Positions 1 to 9,648 of a stretch of 64,000 nt of DNA are shown one piece after another. This DNA is from Bacterioplanes sanyensis (GTDB taxonomy: Bacteria; Pseudomonadota; Gammaproteobacteria; Pseudomonadales; Oceanobacteraceae), in contig NZ_BMYY01000008.1 of assembly GCF_014652515.1 (NCBI RefSeq), positions 108,104 to 172,103 of the forward strand, given 5' to 3'. Under the pieces are notes generated by a model. That model did no database searches. It was not told the DNA's origin and saw only the letters and a list, made by a program, of their open reading frames with translations. The translations under genes were made by a program, and so were the position numbers. The stretch's first letter is position 1. Every line of letters begins with the position of its first letter.

Positions 1-1020
1 ATTAGTAAGTCGTCGCAGTCGCTGTTGGGCATCATCAACGACATTCTCGACCTCTCTAAAATCGAATCTGGCAACCTTGAGATCGATTACAGCGACTTCG
101 ATTTACAAGCCTTGTTAACCGAGCTCTACCAGCTATTTAGCGACGCCGCGCGGCGTAAGGAGCTGGCCTTGACGAGCGTTTACCAGGCTGGTTTACCGGT
201 ATTCTGGCGTGGCGACGTGCAGCGTATTCGCCAGATCATGACCAACCTCATTAGCAATGCCATTAAGTTTACCGACCATGGTCATATTCACATTGCGTTT
301 AATGGCCAAGAAATTTCTGAGCAACGCTATCAGCTATCGCTGTCAGTGACTGACACAGGCATTGGCATTGAAGCGGATAAACAACAACAGATTTTTACCG
401 CCTTCCGCCAAGCGGATAGCAGCACCAGCCGGCGCTATGGCGGTACCGGCTTGGGGCTGACCATTAGCCGCCGTCTGGCCAATGCCATGCAAGGTGATAT
501 ACAGCTGCAATCCACCAGCGGCGAAGGTAGCTGCTTTACTTTGGTCGTCCCGCTCACCGTCGGCAATGGTAATCATGTGCTACCGGCGCAGCAAAAAACC
601 AAAACACCGCTTAAGTTTCATGGCCGCGTTCTGCTTGCTGAGGACAACCTAGTCAATCAAAAGATCACCCTTAAGATACTGCAGCGATTGGGATTTGAAG
701 CTGATATTGCCGAGAACGGCGAAGTTGCCATCGGCGCACTGATGCAACGCGATTACGACCTAGTACTGATGGACATCAACATGCCGGTGGTGGATGGCAT
801 TGAAGCCACAGAGCGCATTCGCGATTTGAAAATCCCCGGGCGCAGCGTGCCCATTCTGGCCCTCACCGCTAATGCCATGATGGAAGACCAAGAGCGTTGC
901 TTGGCTGCCGGCATGAACGGCTTTGTCGCCAAACCCATCAAGCTAGAGAAACTGGCCAGTGCCATTGCTCAGGTTGCGCCAGCACTGCAGGGCAATGGTA
1001 ACTCAAGCGATGCCGGATGA
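1..1020 (+). CDS. Hybrid sensor histidine kinase/response regulator, 3' part (5' end outside window)
   Basis: The frame is open from base 1, so the start and sensor domains lie upstream. The visible part begins in the second helix of the dimerisation domain (IINDILDLSKIESG), just past where the phospho-His would be. A HATPase domain follows, with N box (IMTNLISNAIKFT), G1 (DTGIGI) and G2 (GGTGLGL). A C-terminal receiver domain has acidic residues in LLAEDN, phospho-acceptor Asp at 772-774 (LMDINMP) and conserved Lys at 931-933. This is a BarA-type layout that could relay phosphate to an Hpt protein. It ends 1 base before the convergent nudE stop. The signal sensed is unknown because the N-terminus is missing. 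Confidence 0.93.
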   Translation: MSKSSQSLLGIINDILDLSKIESGNLEIDYSDFDLQALLTELYQLFSDAARRKELALTSVYQAGLPVFWRGDVQRIRQIMTNLISNAIKFTDHGHIHIAFNGQEISEQRYQLSLSVTDTGIGIEADKQQQIFTAFRQADSSTSRRYGGTGLGLTISRRLANAMQGDIQLQSTSGEGSCFTLVVPLTVGNGNHVLPAQQKTKTPLKFHGRVLLAEDNLVNQKITLKILQRLGFEADIAENGEVAIGALMQRDYDLVLMDINMPVVDGIEATERIRDLKIPGRSVPILALTANAMMEDQERCLAAGMNGFVAKPIKLEKLASAIAQVAPALQGNGNSSDAG

Positions 1021-1021
1021 T

Positions 1022-1585
1022 TTAAAGAGGGTCGCCCTGCAGCTGCCCAGCCAAGAACTGCTGAGTCAACGCCAGCGCCGCCAGCACCCGGCCCTCATTG
1101 CAGTCATTGCGGGCAAACAACTCCGGCAGTTGCGACAAACGCCATTCCACCAGTTCTAAAGGCTCGGGCTCATCACCTTCGAGCTTTGACGGGTACAAAT
1201 TACGTACCAGCACCAAATCGATGCCCCCGCTCATGTAGCTGGGCGACAGGCTGATCTTCTTTAAGTGAATAAACTCGTTAGCGCCGTAGCCAATTTCTTC
1301 CTGCAGCTCGCGCAGGCAGGCATCACGCATGCTCTCGCCTAAATCAATTGCGCCTTTAGGCAGCGTCAGGGTGTAGTCTTCAACACCGCCACCGTATTCA
1401 CGAATCATGGCGAAGCGGTCGTCATCGAACAGCGCCACCATCATCACAGCGCCGGTGCCGCCCGGCACCAAGCGCTCATAAGTGCGCTCCACACCGTTGC
1501 TGAAGCGAATGTCCATCGACTCGATACGAAACAGCCGGGTTTCCGCTAGGCGGTGGCGCGCGAGAATCTCTGGTTTTTTATCCAT
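1022..1585 (-). CDS. nudE: ADP compounds hydrolase NudE
   Basis: 187-aa Nudix hydrolase, full length for NudE. The Nudix box runs from GAIDLGES to LQEEIGYG and fits GX5EX7REUXEEXGU. Flanking sequence (REYGGGVEDYTLTLPKG, LSPSYMSGGIDLVLVRNLYP) is typical of NudE, which cleaves ADP-ribose, NADH and Ap3A-type ADP compounds in the cytosol. It is divergent from yrfG with 45 bases between the starts, so the two probably share a promoter region. The nudE-yrfG-hslR-hslO order is a known gammaproteobacterial arrangement. Family assignment is firm. Substrate preference is inferred from the family. Confidence 0.92.
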   Translation of the reverse strand: MDKKPEILARHRLAETRLFRIESMDIRFSNGVERTYERLVPGGTGAVMMVALFDDDRFAMIREYGGGVEDYTLTLPKGAIDLGESMRDACLRELQEEIGYGANEFIHLKKISLSPSYMSGGIDLVLVRNLYPSKLEGDEPEPLELVEWRLSQLPELFARNDCNEGRVLAALALTQQFLAGQLQGDPL

Positions 1586-1630
1586 GCTTGAGCCGCTTAC
1601 AATGGTTTAAATGCTGTTGAGTATAACCCT

Positions 1631-2290
1631 ATGAAGGCCACCGATTGGCAACAAATCGACACCGTGCTGCTGGATATGGACGGCACCTTGCTGGATTTGC
1701 ACTACGACAACTACTTCTGGCTGCAGCATCTGCCCAGTCGCTACGCCGAACACCACGGTCTCAGCGCCGAGCAAGCACAGAGCGAGCTAAATAAAAGCTT
1801 TATCAGCCTGCGCGGCACCCTCAACTGGTACTGTTTGGATTACTGGTCCGAACTGACGGGGCTGGATATCTTGGCACTCAAACACGAAGTGCAAGACAAA
1901 ATCGGCTTTCGCCCGCACGTGCAGGATTTTTTGCAGCAACTCAGCCTGCGTGGCAAACGCAGCGTCATCGTCACCAACGCCCATCGCGCTGGCATGGAGT
2001 TAAAGCTGGCCCGTACTGGCCTAGCCGAGCAGGTCGATCGCATCATCAGCTCACATGATTATCGCGAGCCCAAAGAAAGTCAGGCATTTTGGCAGCACCT
2101 GCAGCAAGACGAGCCCTTCGACCCGCAGCGCACGCTGCTGATCGACGATAATATCTCGGTATTGCAGGCCGCCTCGGACTGGGGCATTGCCCACCTGCTC
2201 ACCGTTTTGCAACCAGACAGCCAGCAACCGCCCCAACAAAACAGCCCGTTCCCCGGCATTCACCACTTTAACGAGTTGGATATTGACTGA
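1631..2290 (+). CDS. yrfG: GMP/IMP nucleotidase YrfG (HAD family)
   Basis: 219-aa HAD phosphatase. Motif I is LLDMDGTLLD (about residues 14-23) with the two catalytic Asp residues. Motif II is VIVTNAHR (about 110), the conserved Lys lies in EPKESQAFW (about 147) and motif III is LLIDDN (about 171). The alpha-helical cap containing WYCLDYWSE is characteristic of YrfG, which dephosphorylates GMP and IMP. It is divergent from nudE and followed after 40 bases by hslR, likely co-transcribed with the heat-shock genes. Confidence 0.9.
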   Translation: MKATDWQQIDTVLLDMDGTLLDLHYDNYFWLQHLPSRYAEHHGLSAEQAQSELNKSFISLRGTLNWYCLDYWSELTGLDILALKHEVQDKIGFRPHVQDFLQQLSLRGKRSVIVTNAHRAGMELKLARTGLAEQVDRIISSHDYREPKESQAFWQHLQQDEPFDPQRTLLIDDNISVLQAASDWGIAHLLTVLQPDSQQPPQQNSPFPGIHHFNELDID

Positions 2291-2330
2291 AGCATCCCCA
2301 TCATGGGAGCTAAGGTTGAGGAAATACGCG

Positions 2331-2726
2331 ATGACAGAGACCAGCAAAGTGCGGCTGGATAAATGGTTATGGGCCGCACGCTTTTACAAGACTCGGGCAT
2401 TGGCCAAAAACGCCATCGAAGGCGGCAAGGTGCACTACGACGGCCAGCGCTGCAAAGTCAGCAAAATGGTCGAACTGGGCGCTAAGCTCAGCATTCGCCA
2501 GGGCTTTGATGAAAAAGAAGTGATCGTGCAAGCGCTGTCAGACCAGCGCCGCGGGGCACCGCAAGCTCAGCTGCTGTATGAAGAAACACCCGCCAGCATC
2601 AAACGCCGTATGGACGAAGGTGAGCGGCGTAAAATCGCACGCGCCACCATGGCCGTTCCCGACCATAAACCGAACAAAAAAGAGCGCCGCGACATGCGCC
2701 GCTTTGAACGCAACCAGGAATACTGA
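2331..2726 (+). CDS. hslR: Heat shock protein 15, ribosome-associated (Hsp15)
   Basis: 131-aa S4-domain RNA-binding protein, close to the 133 aa of E. coli Hsp15. The S4 fold begins at VRLDKWLWAARFYKTR, and the C-terminal tail is strongly basic (RRMDEGERRKIAR, KKERRDMRRF). Hsp15 binds dissociated 50S subunits that still carry nascent peptidyl-tRNA and helps recycle them. The open frame extends upstream into yrfG, but the ATG at 2331 after a GAGG-type ribosome site (2318-2321) gives the family N-terminus. The stop lies one base before the hslO start, so the two are translationally adjacent. Confidence 0.92.
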   Translation: MTETSKVRLDKWLWAARFYKTRALAKNAIEGGKVHYDGQRCKVSKMVELGAKLSIRQGFDEKEVIVQALSDQRRGAPQAQLLYEETPASIKRRMDEGERRKIARATMAVPDHKPNKKERRDMRRFERNQEY

Positions 2727-2727
2727 C

Positions 2728-3576
2728 ATGACCCAAGCCGCCGACCAACTGCAGCGCTTTAGCTTTGACGGCACCAACATTCGCGGTGAGCTGACGCAAC
2801 TGCACGACAGCTACCAAGAAGTGCTCAATCGCCACCAATACCCACCTGTAATTGCTCGTGCCGTGGGTGAGCTGATGGCCGCCACCGCCCTGATGAGCGC
2901 CAACCTCAAGTTTGCCGGCCGACTCACGCTGCAAGTGCGCTTAAGCGGCAGCGTTTCTTTGCTACAAGCGGAAACCAGCCACCAAGGCGAACTGCGAGCC
3001 ATCGCCCGCTACGATGACCAGCTCAGCAATGACGAGCTGGACTTCGCCGATGGCCAACTGGTGATCACCGTCGAGCCCGAACAGGGTCAGCGCTACCAGG
3101 GCATCACCGCCATTGCTGGCGGCAATATTGCCCAAGCTCTGAGCGATTATTTCGAGCAATCCGAGCAGCTCGGCAGTCGCTTCTGGCTGGTCTGTGACGG
3201 CACCCGAGCGGCGGGTTTTATGCTGCAAAAAATGCCCGCCAGCGCCGACGAAGACCCAGACGCCTGGGATCGCCTAACGCATTTAGCCAGCACGCTGAAA
3301 GATGAAGAGCTGTTGCAACTGGACAACGAAACCCTGCTGCACCGGTTGTATCACGAAGAAGCCGTGCGCTTGTATCCGGCCAGCGCGTTGTCTTTCCTCT
3401 GCACCTGCAGTCAGGAGCGCATTGGCACGGCTTTGCATCAGCTGGGCTACGACGAGCTGCAATCGGTACTCAATGAGCAAGGCAGCATTGCCATTAACTG
3501 CGAGTTTTGCCAGCAGTTATATCGCTTCGAACAGCACGATGTTGATCAGTTGTTCCCTGAGCGCCAGCAGCACTAG
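2728..3576 (+). CDS. hslO: Redox-activated holdase chaperone Hsp33
   Basis: 282 aa, close to the usual 290. The N-terminal substrate-binding domain includes GELMAATALMSANLKF and the C-terminal redox switch carries four zinc-binding cysteines, C225/C227 (CTC) and C258/C261 (CEFC). Oxidative unfolding of this site activates the chaperone in the cytosol. The frame is open 150 bases upstream through hslR, but the ATG at 2728, one base after the hslR stop, matches the family N-terminus. A GC-rich hairpin lies 28 bases after the stop. Confidence 0.95.
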   Translation: MTQAADQLQRFSFDGTNIRGELTQLHDSYQEVLNRHQYPPVIARAVGELMAATALMSANLKFAGRLTLQVRLSGSVSLLQAETSHQGELRAIARYDDQLSNDELDFADGQLVITVEPEQGQRYQGITAIAGGNIAQALSDYFEQSEQLGSRFWLVCDGTRAAGFMLQKMPASADEDPDAWDRLTHLASTLKDEELLQLDNETLLHRLYHEEAVRLYPASALSFLCTCSQERIGTALHQLGYDELQSVLNEQGSIAINCEFCQQLYRFEQHDVDQLFPERQQH

Positions 3577-3604
3577 CTCAGGCTGTCATTCCTGCCGATG
3601 TTAG

Positions 3605-3623
3605 CGGCCGCCACAAGCGGCCG
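3605..3623. terminator. Hairpin downstream of hslO
   Basis: Perfect 7-bp stem CGGCCGC/GCGGCCG with a 5-base loop, 28 bases after the hslO stop. No T-run follows on the plus strand, so it may only be an attenuating or RNA-stabilising hairpin. Confidence 0.35.
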
Positions 3624-3668
3624 ATATGGACAAACCGCTGGCCTAACAAGACAGAAGTTGCCCAACAC

Positions 3669-3697
3669 TTATCCTAATGGTCATTTTCTGGCATAAT
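3669..3697 (+). promoter_or_regulatory. Putative pckA promoter
   Basis: Extended -10 TGGCATAAT (CATAAT at 3692-3697) with a weak -35 TTATCC (3669-3674) at 17 bases spacing. It would give a leader of roughly 100 bases before the pckA ATG at 3801. Visual prediction only. Confidence 0.35.
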
Positions 3698-3787
3698 CGC
3701 GCGCCTCGAACGCCCGTGCACCCTCTGGGCGGTAGGTAACACAGACTGATGCGGCGGCTCTCCCCCGCACGACAACAGCGAGGACCC

Positions 3788-3800
3788 ATCGGGCACCGAT
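3788..3800 (+). promoter_or_regulatory. Hairpin between pckA ribosome site and start codon
   Basis: ATCGG-GCA-CCGAT forms a perfect 5-bp stem ending exactly at the base before the ATG. The only good Shine-Dalgarno (GAGGA, 3780-3784) is 16 bases from the start, too far for normal use. Folding the hairpin brings the two to about 3 bases. Whether this helps or blocks initiation cannot be told from sequence. Confidence 0.4.
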
Positions 3801-5339
3801 ATGACCACTGTTTACACTGACTTATCTTCTCCTCAACTGATTGAACACGCACTCCAGCGTGGCGAAGGCAAGCTGCAAAGCACCGGCGCCCTGGTGGTGA
3901 CTACTGGCCAGCGTACTGGTCGCTCACCGATGGACCGCTTCATCGTTGAAGAGCCGAGCAGCAAAGACGCCATCGACTGGGGCAACATCAACCGCCCATT
4001 CGATGCCGACAAGTTCGACGCTCTGTGGGAGCGAGTTGAGGAATATCTGTCACAACAGGATCGCTTCGTATCGCATGTGCACGTGGGCTCCGACTCACAG
4101 CATTATCTGCCGGTCAAAATGACCACCCAAACCGCCTGGCAAAATCTGTTTGGTCGCAACCTGTTTATCCGCCCTGATAGCTACAACGCCGCTGACAAAG
4201 AAGAGTGGCAAATTCTTAACGTTGCTGGCTTTGAATGTGTGCCTGAGCGTGACGGCACCAACTCGGATGGCTGTGTGATCATTAACTTTGCTCAACGCAA
4301 AGTGCTGCTGGCGGGCATGCGCTACGCCGGCGAAATGAAAAAAGCCATGTTCTCGGTACAGAACTTCCTGCTGCCAGAAAAAGACGTATTGCCAATGCAC
4401 TGCTCCGCCAACGTCGGCGAAGACGGCGATACCTGCCTGTTCTTTGGTTTGTCTGGCACCGGCAAAACCACCCTGTCTGCCGACCCTGAGCGCTATTTGA
4501 TTGGTGATGACGAGCACGGCTGGGGCAAGGGCACCGTCTTTAACATCGAAGGTGGCTGCTACGCCAAAACCATCGATCTGTCGAAGAAAAACGAGCCCAT
4601 CATTTGGGATGCGATCAAGTTTGGCGCCATCGTTGAAAACGTGGTGATCAACGAAGAAACCCGCATCGCCGACTACACCGACACCAGCCTGACCGAAAAC
4701 GGTCGCTGTGCTTACCCGCTGGAGCACGTTGAAAAGCGTGTCGCGGAAAACAAAGGTGGCGAGCCCAAAGCGGTGATCTTCCTTACCTGTGATATGACTG
4801 GCGTTCTGCCACCTGTGTCTATCCTCAGCAAAGAGCAGGCCGCTTACCACTTCCTGTCTGGCTACACCGCACTGGTTGGCTCAACAGAAATGGGTGGCTC
4901 TAAAGGTCTGAAATCGACCTTCTCTACCTGTTTTGGTGCGCCTTTCTTCCCACGCCCTGCCGGCGAATACGCTGAGCTGCTGATGAAGCGCGTCACCGAG
5001 TTCGACTCTCAGGTATATCTGGTGAACACCGGCTGGACCGGCGGTGCGAATGGTGCTGGCGGTGAGCGTTTCTCGATCCCTACGACCCGTGCCGTGATCA
5101 GTGCGATTCAGAGCGGTGCTCTGCGTGACGCCGACACCGAAACCCTGCCGGTATTTGGCCTCAATGTGCCAACCGCCATTGAAGGTGTTGAAAGCCAACT
5201 GCTGAACCCAATCGCAGCTTGGGGCGACGAAGCGGCCTGGACGGAAGCAGCTAAGAACCTGGCGGCTCAGTTCGTTGAAAACTTTAAAAAGTACGACGTG
5301 TCAGAAGCCATTCTGGCCGCCGCGCCGCAGCTGGACTAA
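3801..5339 (+). CDS. pckA: Phosphoenolpyruvate carboxykinase (ATP)
   Basis: 512 aa, full length. It converts oxaloacetate plus ATP to PEP, CO2 and ADP, the committing step of gluconeogenesis. The kinase P-loop GLSGTGKTT spans residues 216-224. The substrate-binding [16 protein letters not shown] is near the N-terminus, and GDDEHGWG and NTGWTGG are conserved family signatures. The N-terminus ([20 protein letters not shown]) is of the Pseudomonas type. It is preceded by a 224-base leader region containing a likely promoter and closed by a strong terminator, so it is probably monocistronic. Confidence 0.97.
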   Translation: MTTVYTDLSSPQLIEHALQRGEGKLQSTGALVVTTGQRTGRSPMDRFIVEEPSSKDAIDWGNINRPFDADKFDALWERVEEYLSQQDRFVSHVHVGSDSQHYLPVKMTTQTAWQNLFGRNLFIRPDSYNAADKEEWQILNVAGFECVPERDGTNSDGCVIINFAQRKVLLAGMRYAGEMKKAMFSVQNFLLPEKDVLPMHCSANVGEDGDTCLFFGLSGTGKTTLSADPERYLIGDDEHGWGKGTVFNIEGGCYAKTIDLSKKNEPIIWDAIKFGAIVENVVINEETRIADYTDTSLTENGRCAYPLEHVEKRVAENKGGEPKAVIFLTCDMTGVLPPVSILSKEQAAYHFLSGYTALVGSTEMGGSKGLKSTFSTCFGAPFFPRPAGEYAELLMKRVTEFDSQVYLVNTGWTGGANGAGGERFSIPTTRAVISAIQSGALRDADTETLPVFGLNVPTAIEGVESQLLNPIAAWGDEAAWTEAAKNLAAQFVENFKKYDVSEAILAAAPQLD

Positions 5340-5354
5340 CTGCCCAGCTGAAAC

Positions 5355-5384
5355 AAAAAAGGCCGTCAACTGACGGCCTTTTTT
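5355..5384. terminator. Rho-independent terminator after pckA
   Basis: A-run (5355-5360), 8-bp stem GGCCGTCA/TGACGGCC (5361-5378) with minimal loop, then six T (5379-5384). A-tract and T-tract on both sides make it potentially bidirectional. Confidence 0.92.
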
Positions 5385-5461
5385 ATGCGCTAAGCAATGC
5401 CGTCCAATGAATAACGCTCACCTAATATGGCAAATCAGGCGATTTAGCTATGCCTCGATCT

Positions 5462-5531
5462 GATGTCGCTGGTGATGTTAAAGGCGATGTTAATGTTGGA
5501 GCAGAGCTGTGTAGAATCATTCAGGGGCGCC
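5462..5531. repeat. Decayed end of the 263-bp MITE family
   Basis: GAGCTGTGTAGAATCATTC followed by AGGGGCGCC closely matches the arm-2 end of the complete elements near 50-58 kb (GAGCTGTGCAGAATTATTC, then AGAGGTGCC). Weaker similarity to the element interior (GATGTTAAAGGCGATG) extends upstream. The other end is not recognisable. It lies between pckA and tex. Confidence 0.55.
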
Positions 5532-5625
5532 CTAAGTCCACGCGAATTGCGACCGGCGTCTTTCCCCGCTTTTCCTGCCTTGGTTATACTCCGGCGCTGT
5601 TTTTTGATTGTTTGAGTATTTGTTT

Positions 5626-7956
5626 ATGAGTCACGCCACCATCGGCCAGCGCATTGCTGACGAACTCGGTATTCGCACCCAGCAAGTTGACGCTGCCGTC
5701 GCCTTGTTAGACGAAGGCGCTACCGTGCCTTTTATTTCTCGTTACCGTAAAGAAGTCACCGGCTCGCTGGATGACGGCCAGCTGCGCCAATTGGATGAGC
5801 GACTGCGCTACTTGCGTGAAATGGAAGACCGGCGTGAAACCATTCTGAAAAGCATCGATGAGCAAGGCAAATTAACCGACGAGCTCAAACGCGAGCTGCT
5901 CACCGCCGATACCAAAACCCGCTTGGAAGACTTGTACCTACCGTACAAACCCAAGCGCCGCACTAAGGGCCAGATCGCCATTGAAGCAGGCTTAGAGCCT
6001 TTGGCCGAAAAGCTGCTGGCCGACCCGACATTAGACCCAGAGCAAGAGGCTCAAGCCTTCTTTAATGCTGAGCACAACATCGGCGACAGCAAAGCCGCCC
6101 TCGACGGTGCTCGTTATATTTTGATGGAGCGCTTCGCCGAAGACGCAGATCTTTTGGCTAAGCTGCGCCGCTTTATGCATCAACAAGCGCAGATATCGGT
6201 ACGCGTGGTGGCAGGCCAAGAGCAAGCCGGCGCCAAATTCTCCGATTATTTTGAGCACGACGAGGCGCTGAAAAATGTTCCCTCCCACCGTGCTTTGGCG
6301 ATGCTACGTGGCCGTAATGAAGGCATTCTGAGCATTAGCTTGGTCACCGGTGATCCGGACGACAAAACCAGTGCCAGCCCTTGTGAGGCCATGATTGCCG
6401 ATCACGTCGGCATTGAGCAGCAAGGTCGCGCGGCAGACCGCTGGTTGGCCGAGGTGGTGAAATGGACCTGGCGCATCAAGCTGCTGAACCACCTAGAAAC
6501 CGAACTGGTGGGCCAGCTGCGCGAGCAAGCCGAAGAAGAGGCCATTCGCGTATTTGGCGACAACCTGAAAGATTTGCTGCTGGCCGCACCCGCCGGCAAC
6601 AAGGTCACCATGGGCTTGGACCCAGGTTTGCGTACCGGCGTCAAAGTGGCCGTGATTAATGCCACCGGCAAAGTAGTCGATCACGCCACCATTTACTGCA
6701 CGCCACCACAGAATAAATTTGCTGAGTCGGCCGCGGTATTAAAGGCCATGATTGCCAAACACGGCGTCGAGCTGATCGCCATCGGTAACGGCACAGGCTC
6801 ACGTGAAACCGACAAGTTTGTGGGCGATATGATCAAAGCCCAGCCCGAGTTAAAAGCCGTGCAAAAGGTGATGGTGAACGAAGCGGGTGCTTCTGTGTAT
6901 TCCGCCTCAGAATTGGCGGCGCGTGAATTCCCGGATCTAGACGTGACCATTCGTGGCGCCGTCTCCATTGCCCGCCGCTTACAAGATCCGCTGGCCGAGT
7001 TGGTGAAAATCGAACCCAAATCCATCGGTGTCGGCCAGTACCAGCACGATGTTAACCAATCACGCTTAGCTCGCTCGCTTGATGCCGTGGTCGAAGACTG
7101 TGTGAACTCGGTCGGTGTCGACCTTAACACCGCCTCTGCCCCGTTGCTGACTCGCGTATCTGGCCTAAACGCTACTTTGGCCAACAATATCGTTGCTTAC
7201 CGCGACGAAAACGGCGCTTTCCCCAGCCGTAAAGAGCTGAAAAAAGTCGCTCGTTTAGGCCCTAAGGCCTTTGAGCAAGCGGCGGGTTTTTTGCGCATTA
7301 TGAACGGTGACAATCCGCTCGATGCCTCAGCCGTGCACCCTGAGTCTTACCCTGTGGTGGAAAAAATCGCCCATCAGTTCAGCAAAGATGTGGCCAGCCT
7401 GATTGGCGATGGCAGCCTATTGAAATCGGTCAATGCGGCAGACTTCACTGACGACAGCGTCGGTGAAATCACCGTGAAAGACATCATCAGCGAGCTGGAA
7501 AAGCCGGGCCGTGACCCGCGTCCTGAGTTTAAGTTTGCCGAGTTCAAAGACGGCGTGGAAGACATCAAAGACCTTAAGCCCAATATGGTGCTGGAAGGCG
7601 TGATCACCAACGTCGCCGCTTTTGGTGCGTTTGTTGATATAGGTGTGCACCAGGATGGCTTGGTGCATATTTCGGCGCTGTCGGACACCTTCGTTAAAGA
7701 CCCGCGCGACGTGGTGAAAGCCGGCGATATCGTTAAAGTCAAAGTGATGGAAGTGGATGTGCCACGCAAACGCATTGGCCTATCTATGCGCATGAGTGAC
7801 GACGCCCAGGAAAAAGCCAATGAACGCTCGCTGGGTGAGCAAAACAAAGAGCGTCGTGGCCGTTCACAGCCGAAACAACGCAGCGCAGCGCCGGCCGGTG
7901 GTGCCATGGCCGGTGCCATGGCAGCCGCCTTTGCTAACGCCAAACAGCGTAAATAA
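5626..7956 (+). CDS. tex: Transcription accessory protein Tex
   Basis: 776 aa, matching E. coli Tex (773). Order of parts: N-terminal helical region, YqgF/RNase H-like domain starting near residue 328 ([15 protein letters not shown]), helix-hairpin-helix region about 499-560, and an S1 RNA-binding domain about 650-722 ([20 protein letters not shown]). The tail is basic and Ala/Gly-rich. Tex binds nucleic acid and RNA polymerase complexes and influences transcription in the cytosol. A TTG 18 bases upstream is in frame, but the ATG at 5626 gives the family N-terminus [14 protein letters not shown]. Confidence 0.95.
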   Translation: MSHATIGQRIADELGIRTQQVDAAVALLDEGATVPFISRYRKEVTGSLDDGQLRQLDERLRYLREMEDRRETILKSIDEQGKLTDELKRELLTADTKTRLEDLYLPYKPKRRTKGQIAIEAGLEPLAEKLLADPTLDPEQEAQAFFNAEHNIGDSKAALDGARYILMERFAEDADLLAKLRRFMHQQAQISVRVVAGQEQAGAKFSDYFEHDEALKNVPSHRALAMLRGRNEGILSISLVTGDPDDKTSASPCEAMIADHVGIEQQGRAADRWLAEVVKWTWRIKLLNHLETELVGQLREQAEEEAIRVFGDNLKDLLLAAPAGNKVTMGLDPGLRTGVKVAVINATGKVVDHATIYCTPPQNKFAESAAVLKAMIAKHGVELIAIGNGTGSRETDKFVGDMIKAQPELKAVQKVMVNEAGASVYSASELAAREFPDLDVTIRGAVSIARRLQDPLAELVKIEPKSIGVGQYQHDVNQSRLARSLDAVVEDCVNSVGVDLNTASAPLLTRVSGLNATLANNIVAYRDENGAFPSRKELKKVARLGPKAFEQAAGFLRIMNGDNPLDASAVHPESYPVVEKIAHQFSKDVASLIGDGSLLKSVNAADFTDDSVGEITVKDIISELEKPGRDPRPEFKFAEFKDGVEDIKDLKPNMVLEGVITNVAAFGAFVDIGVHQDGLVHISALSDTFVKDPRDVVKAGDIVKVKVMEVDVPRKRIGLSMRMSDDAQEKANERSLGEQNKERRGRSQPKQRSAAPAGGAMAGAMAAAFANAKQRK

Positions 7957-8073
7957 GCACTGGTGCTAACACGGCAATGGGCTGTTCCACTGAGCGGGCC
8001 CATTTGCCGGTTTACCTGCGACCAGCGCAATCCTCTATAATCTCCCGATTCCGACTCCTACTCCGAGGCGACC

Positions 8074-9636
8074 TTGATCACATACCAACAGCGGCTGGCC
8101 ATGCTCAGCCACCCAGAGCATCAACCCCTGCTGACTCAGCTGCGACGCGGTGTTGAAAAAGAAGGTTTGCGTTGCGACAGTCAGGGTGTGATCAGCCAGC
8201 AACCGCATCCGCGCGGCTTGGGCTCTGCACTGACCCACGACAGCATCACCACGGATTATTCGGAAGCGCTGCTGGAGTTTATTACCCCAGTCTTTGTCAG
8301 TGCTCACGAAGCCATCGCCTATTTGGACGTGGCGCATCGTTATACCTACAGCCAGCTAAATGGCGAGATGATTTGGCCCAATTCCATGCCCTGTATTTTG
8401 CAGGGTGAAATGAGCATTCCCATTGCCGATTATGGCCGCTCTAACGTTGGCCAGTTGAAGCATGTCTATCGCCACGGCTTATGGCACCGCTATGGCCGCA
8501 TGATGCAATGCATCGCCGGTATTCATTACAACTTCTCGTTGCCAGATGAGCTGTGGCCATTATTACAACAGCAGGAAGAAGACCAACAACCGCTGCAGGA
8601 TTATATCTCCAGCCGTTATTTTGCTCTGATTCGCAACTTCCGCCGTTATTCCTGGCTGTTGTCGTACTTGTTTGGTGCCTCGCCAGCCTTGTGTGAAAGC
8701 TTCCTTGATGGCAAGCAGCACAACCTTGAGCGCTTGCATAAGCACACCTTGTACGCGCCTTACGCCACCTCATTGCGCATGAGCGACCTAGGCTATCAAA
8801 ATGATGCGCAATCGGATTTGATCGTTTGTTACAACCGCCTCGACAGTTACATCGACACCCTTGGCAAAGCCATCAGCATCCCAGTGCAGCGCTACGAAGA
8901 TATCGGCATTCAAGATGAGGACGGTACCTTCAAGCAGCTCAATACCAACTTGCTGCAAATCGAAAACGAGTATTACAGCGATATTCGCCCGAAACGCGTT
9001 GGGCCAAATGGTGAAAAGCCGCTGCAAGCGCTGGATAAATATGGCGTAGAGTACATTGAAGTGCGCAGCACCGACCTCAACCCCTTCCTGCCTCTGGGGC
9101 TGGATGTGCCGCAAATGCAGTTTATGGATGTGTTCCTAACTTGGTGTTTGTTGCAACCTAGCCCAGAGCTGGATATGGACGAATATCTGCGTATTCGCCG
9201 CAACCAGCAAAAAGCCCTGATGGAAGGGCGTAAGCCAAGCCTTCAGCTGGAAAGCGCTGACGGTGAACGCAGCCTGGTCGATTGGGGGCGCGAGGTATTG
9301 GAAGGCATGCGTGGCTTGGCTGAGCAAATGGATGCCGCCAATGGTCACAGCTTCCATATCGATAGCCTGAACCAGCAGTTACTAAAGCTGGCCGATAGCG
9401 AGCTGACGCCATCCGCGAAGGTGCTGGCCGCTTTGCGTGAACAGTCGCTTGAGTTTGGGGAATTTACCCGCCAGCAAGCACTGCAGCATCGCAAGACCTT
9501 GTCTGAGCCGCTGGCCGCCGAAGTGCGTCAACGCTGGCAGCAACAGGCGGAGGCATCGCTAGAGCAGCAATACGCGATGGAGGCCGCCGACGACCGGCCC
9601 TTCGCACAGTTTTTGGCCGAGTATCAGCAGCGCTAA
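8074..9636 (+). CDS. gshA: Glutamate-cysteine ligase
   Basis: 520-aa proteobacterial GshA. It joins glutamate and cysteine using ATP, the first step of glutathione synthesis. Signatures are RRGVEKEGLR, DYSEALLEFITP, GIHYNFSLP and VEYIEVRSTDLNPF. The start is TTG at 8074, five bases after GAGGCG. The next ATG (8101) would cut into the conserved N-terminus and has no ribosome site. The flanking genes are not thiol-related, although dsbB follows about 600 bases on. Confidence 0.95.
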   Translation: MITYQQRLAMLSHPEHQPLLTQLRRGVEKEGLRCDSQGVISQQPHPRGLGSALTHDSITTDYSEALLEFITPVFVSAHEAIAYLDVAHRYTYSQLNGEMIWPNSMPCILQGEMSIPIADYGRSNVGQLKHVYRHGLWHRYGRMMQCIAGIHYNFSLPDELWPLLQQQEEDQQPLQDYISSRYFALIRNFRRYSWLLSYLFGASPALCESFLDGKQHNLERLHKHTLYAPYATSLRMSDLGYQNDAQSDLIVCYNRLDSYIDTLGKAISIPVQRYEDIGIQDEDGTFKQLNTNLLQIENEYYSDIRPKRVGPNGEKPLQALDKYGVEYIEVRSTDLNPFLPLGLDVPQMQFMDVFLTWCLLQPSPELDMDEYLRIRRNQQKALMEGRKPSLQLESADGERSLVDWGREVLEGMRGLAEQMDAANGHSFHIDSLNQQLLKLADSELTPSAKVLAALREQSLEFGEFTRQQALQHRKTLSEPLAAEVRQRWQQQAEASLEQQYAMEAADDRPFAQFLAEYQQR

Positions 9637-9648
9637 CACAGCTGCAGG

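Noticed and set aside
4095..4850. 251-codon minus-strand frame inside pckA
   Set aside because: Antisense shadow of a highly conserved gene with strong codon bias; no independent start signals.
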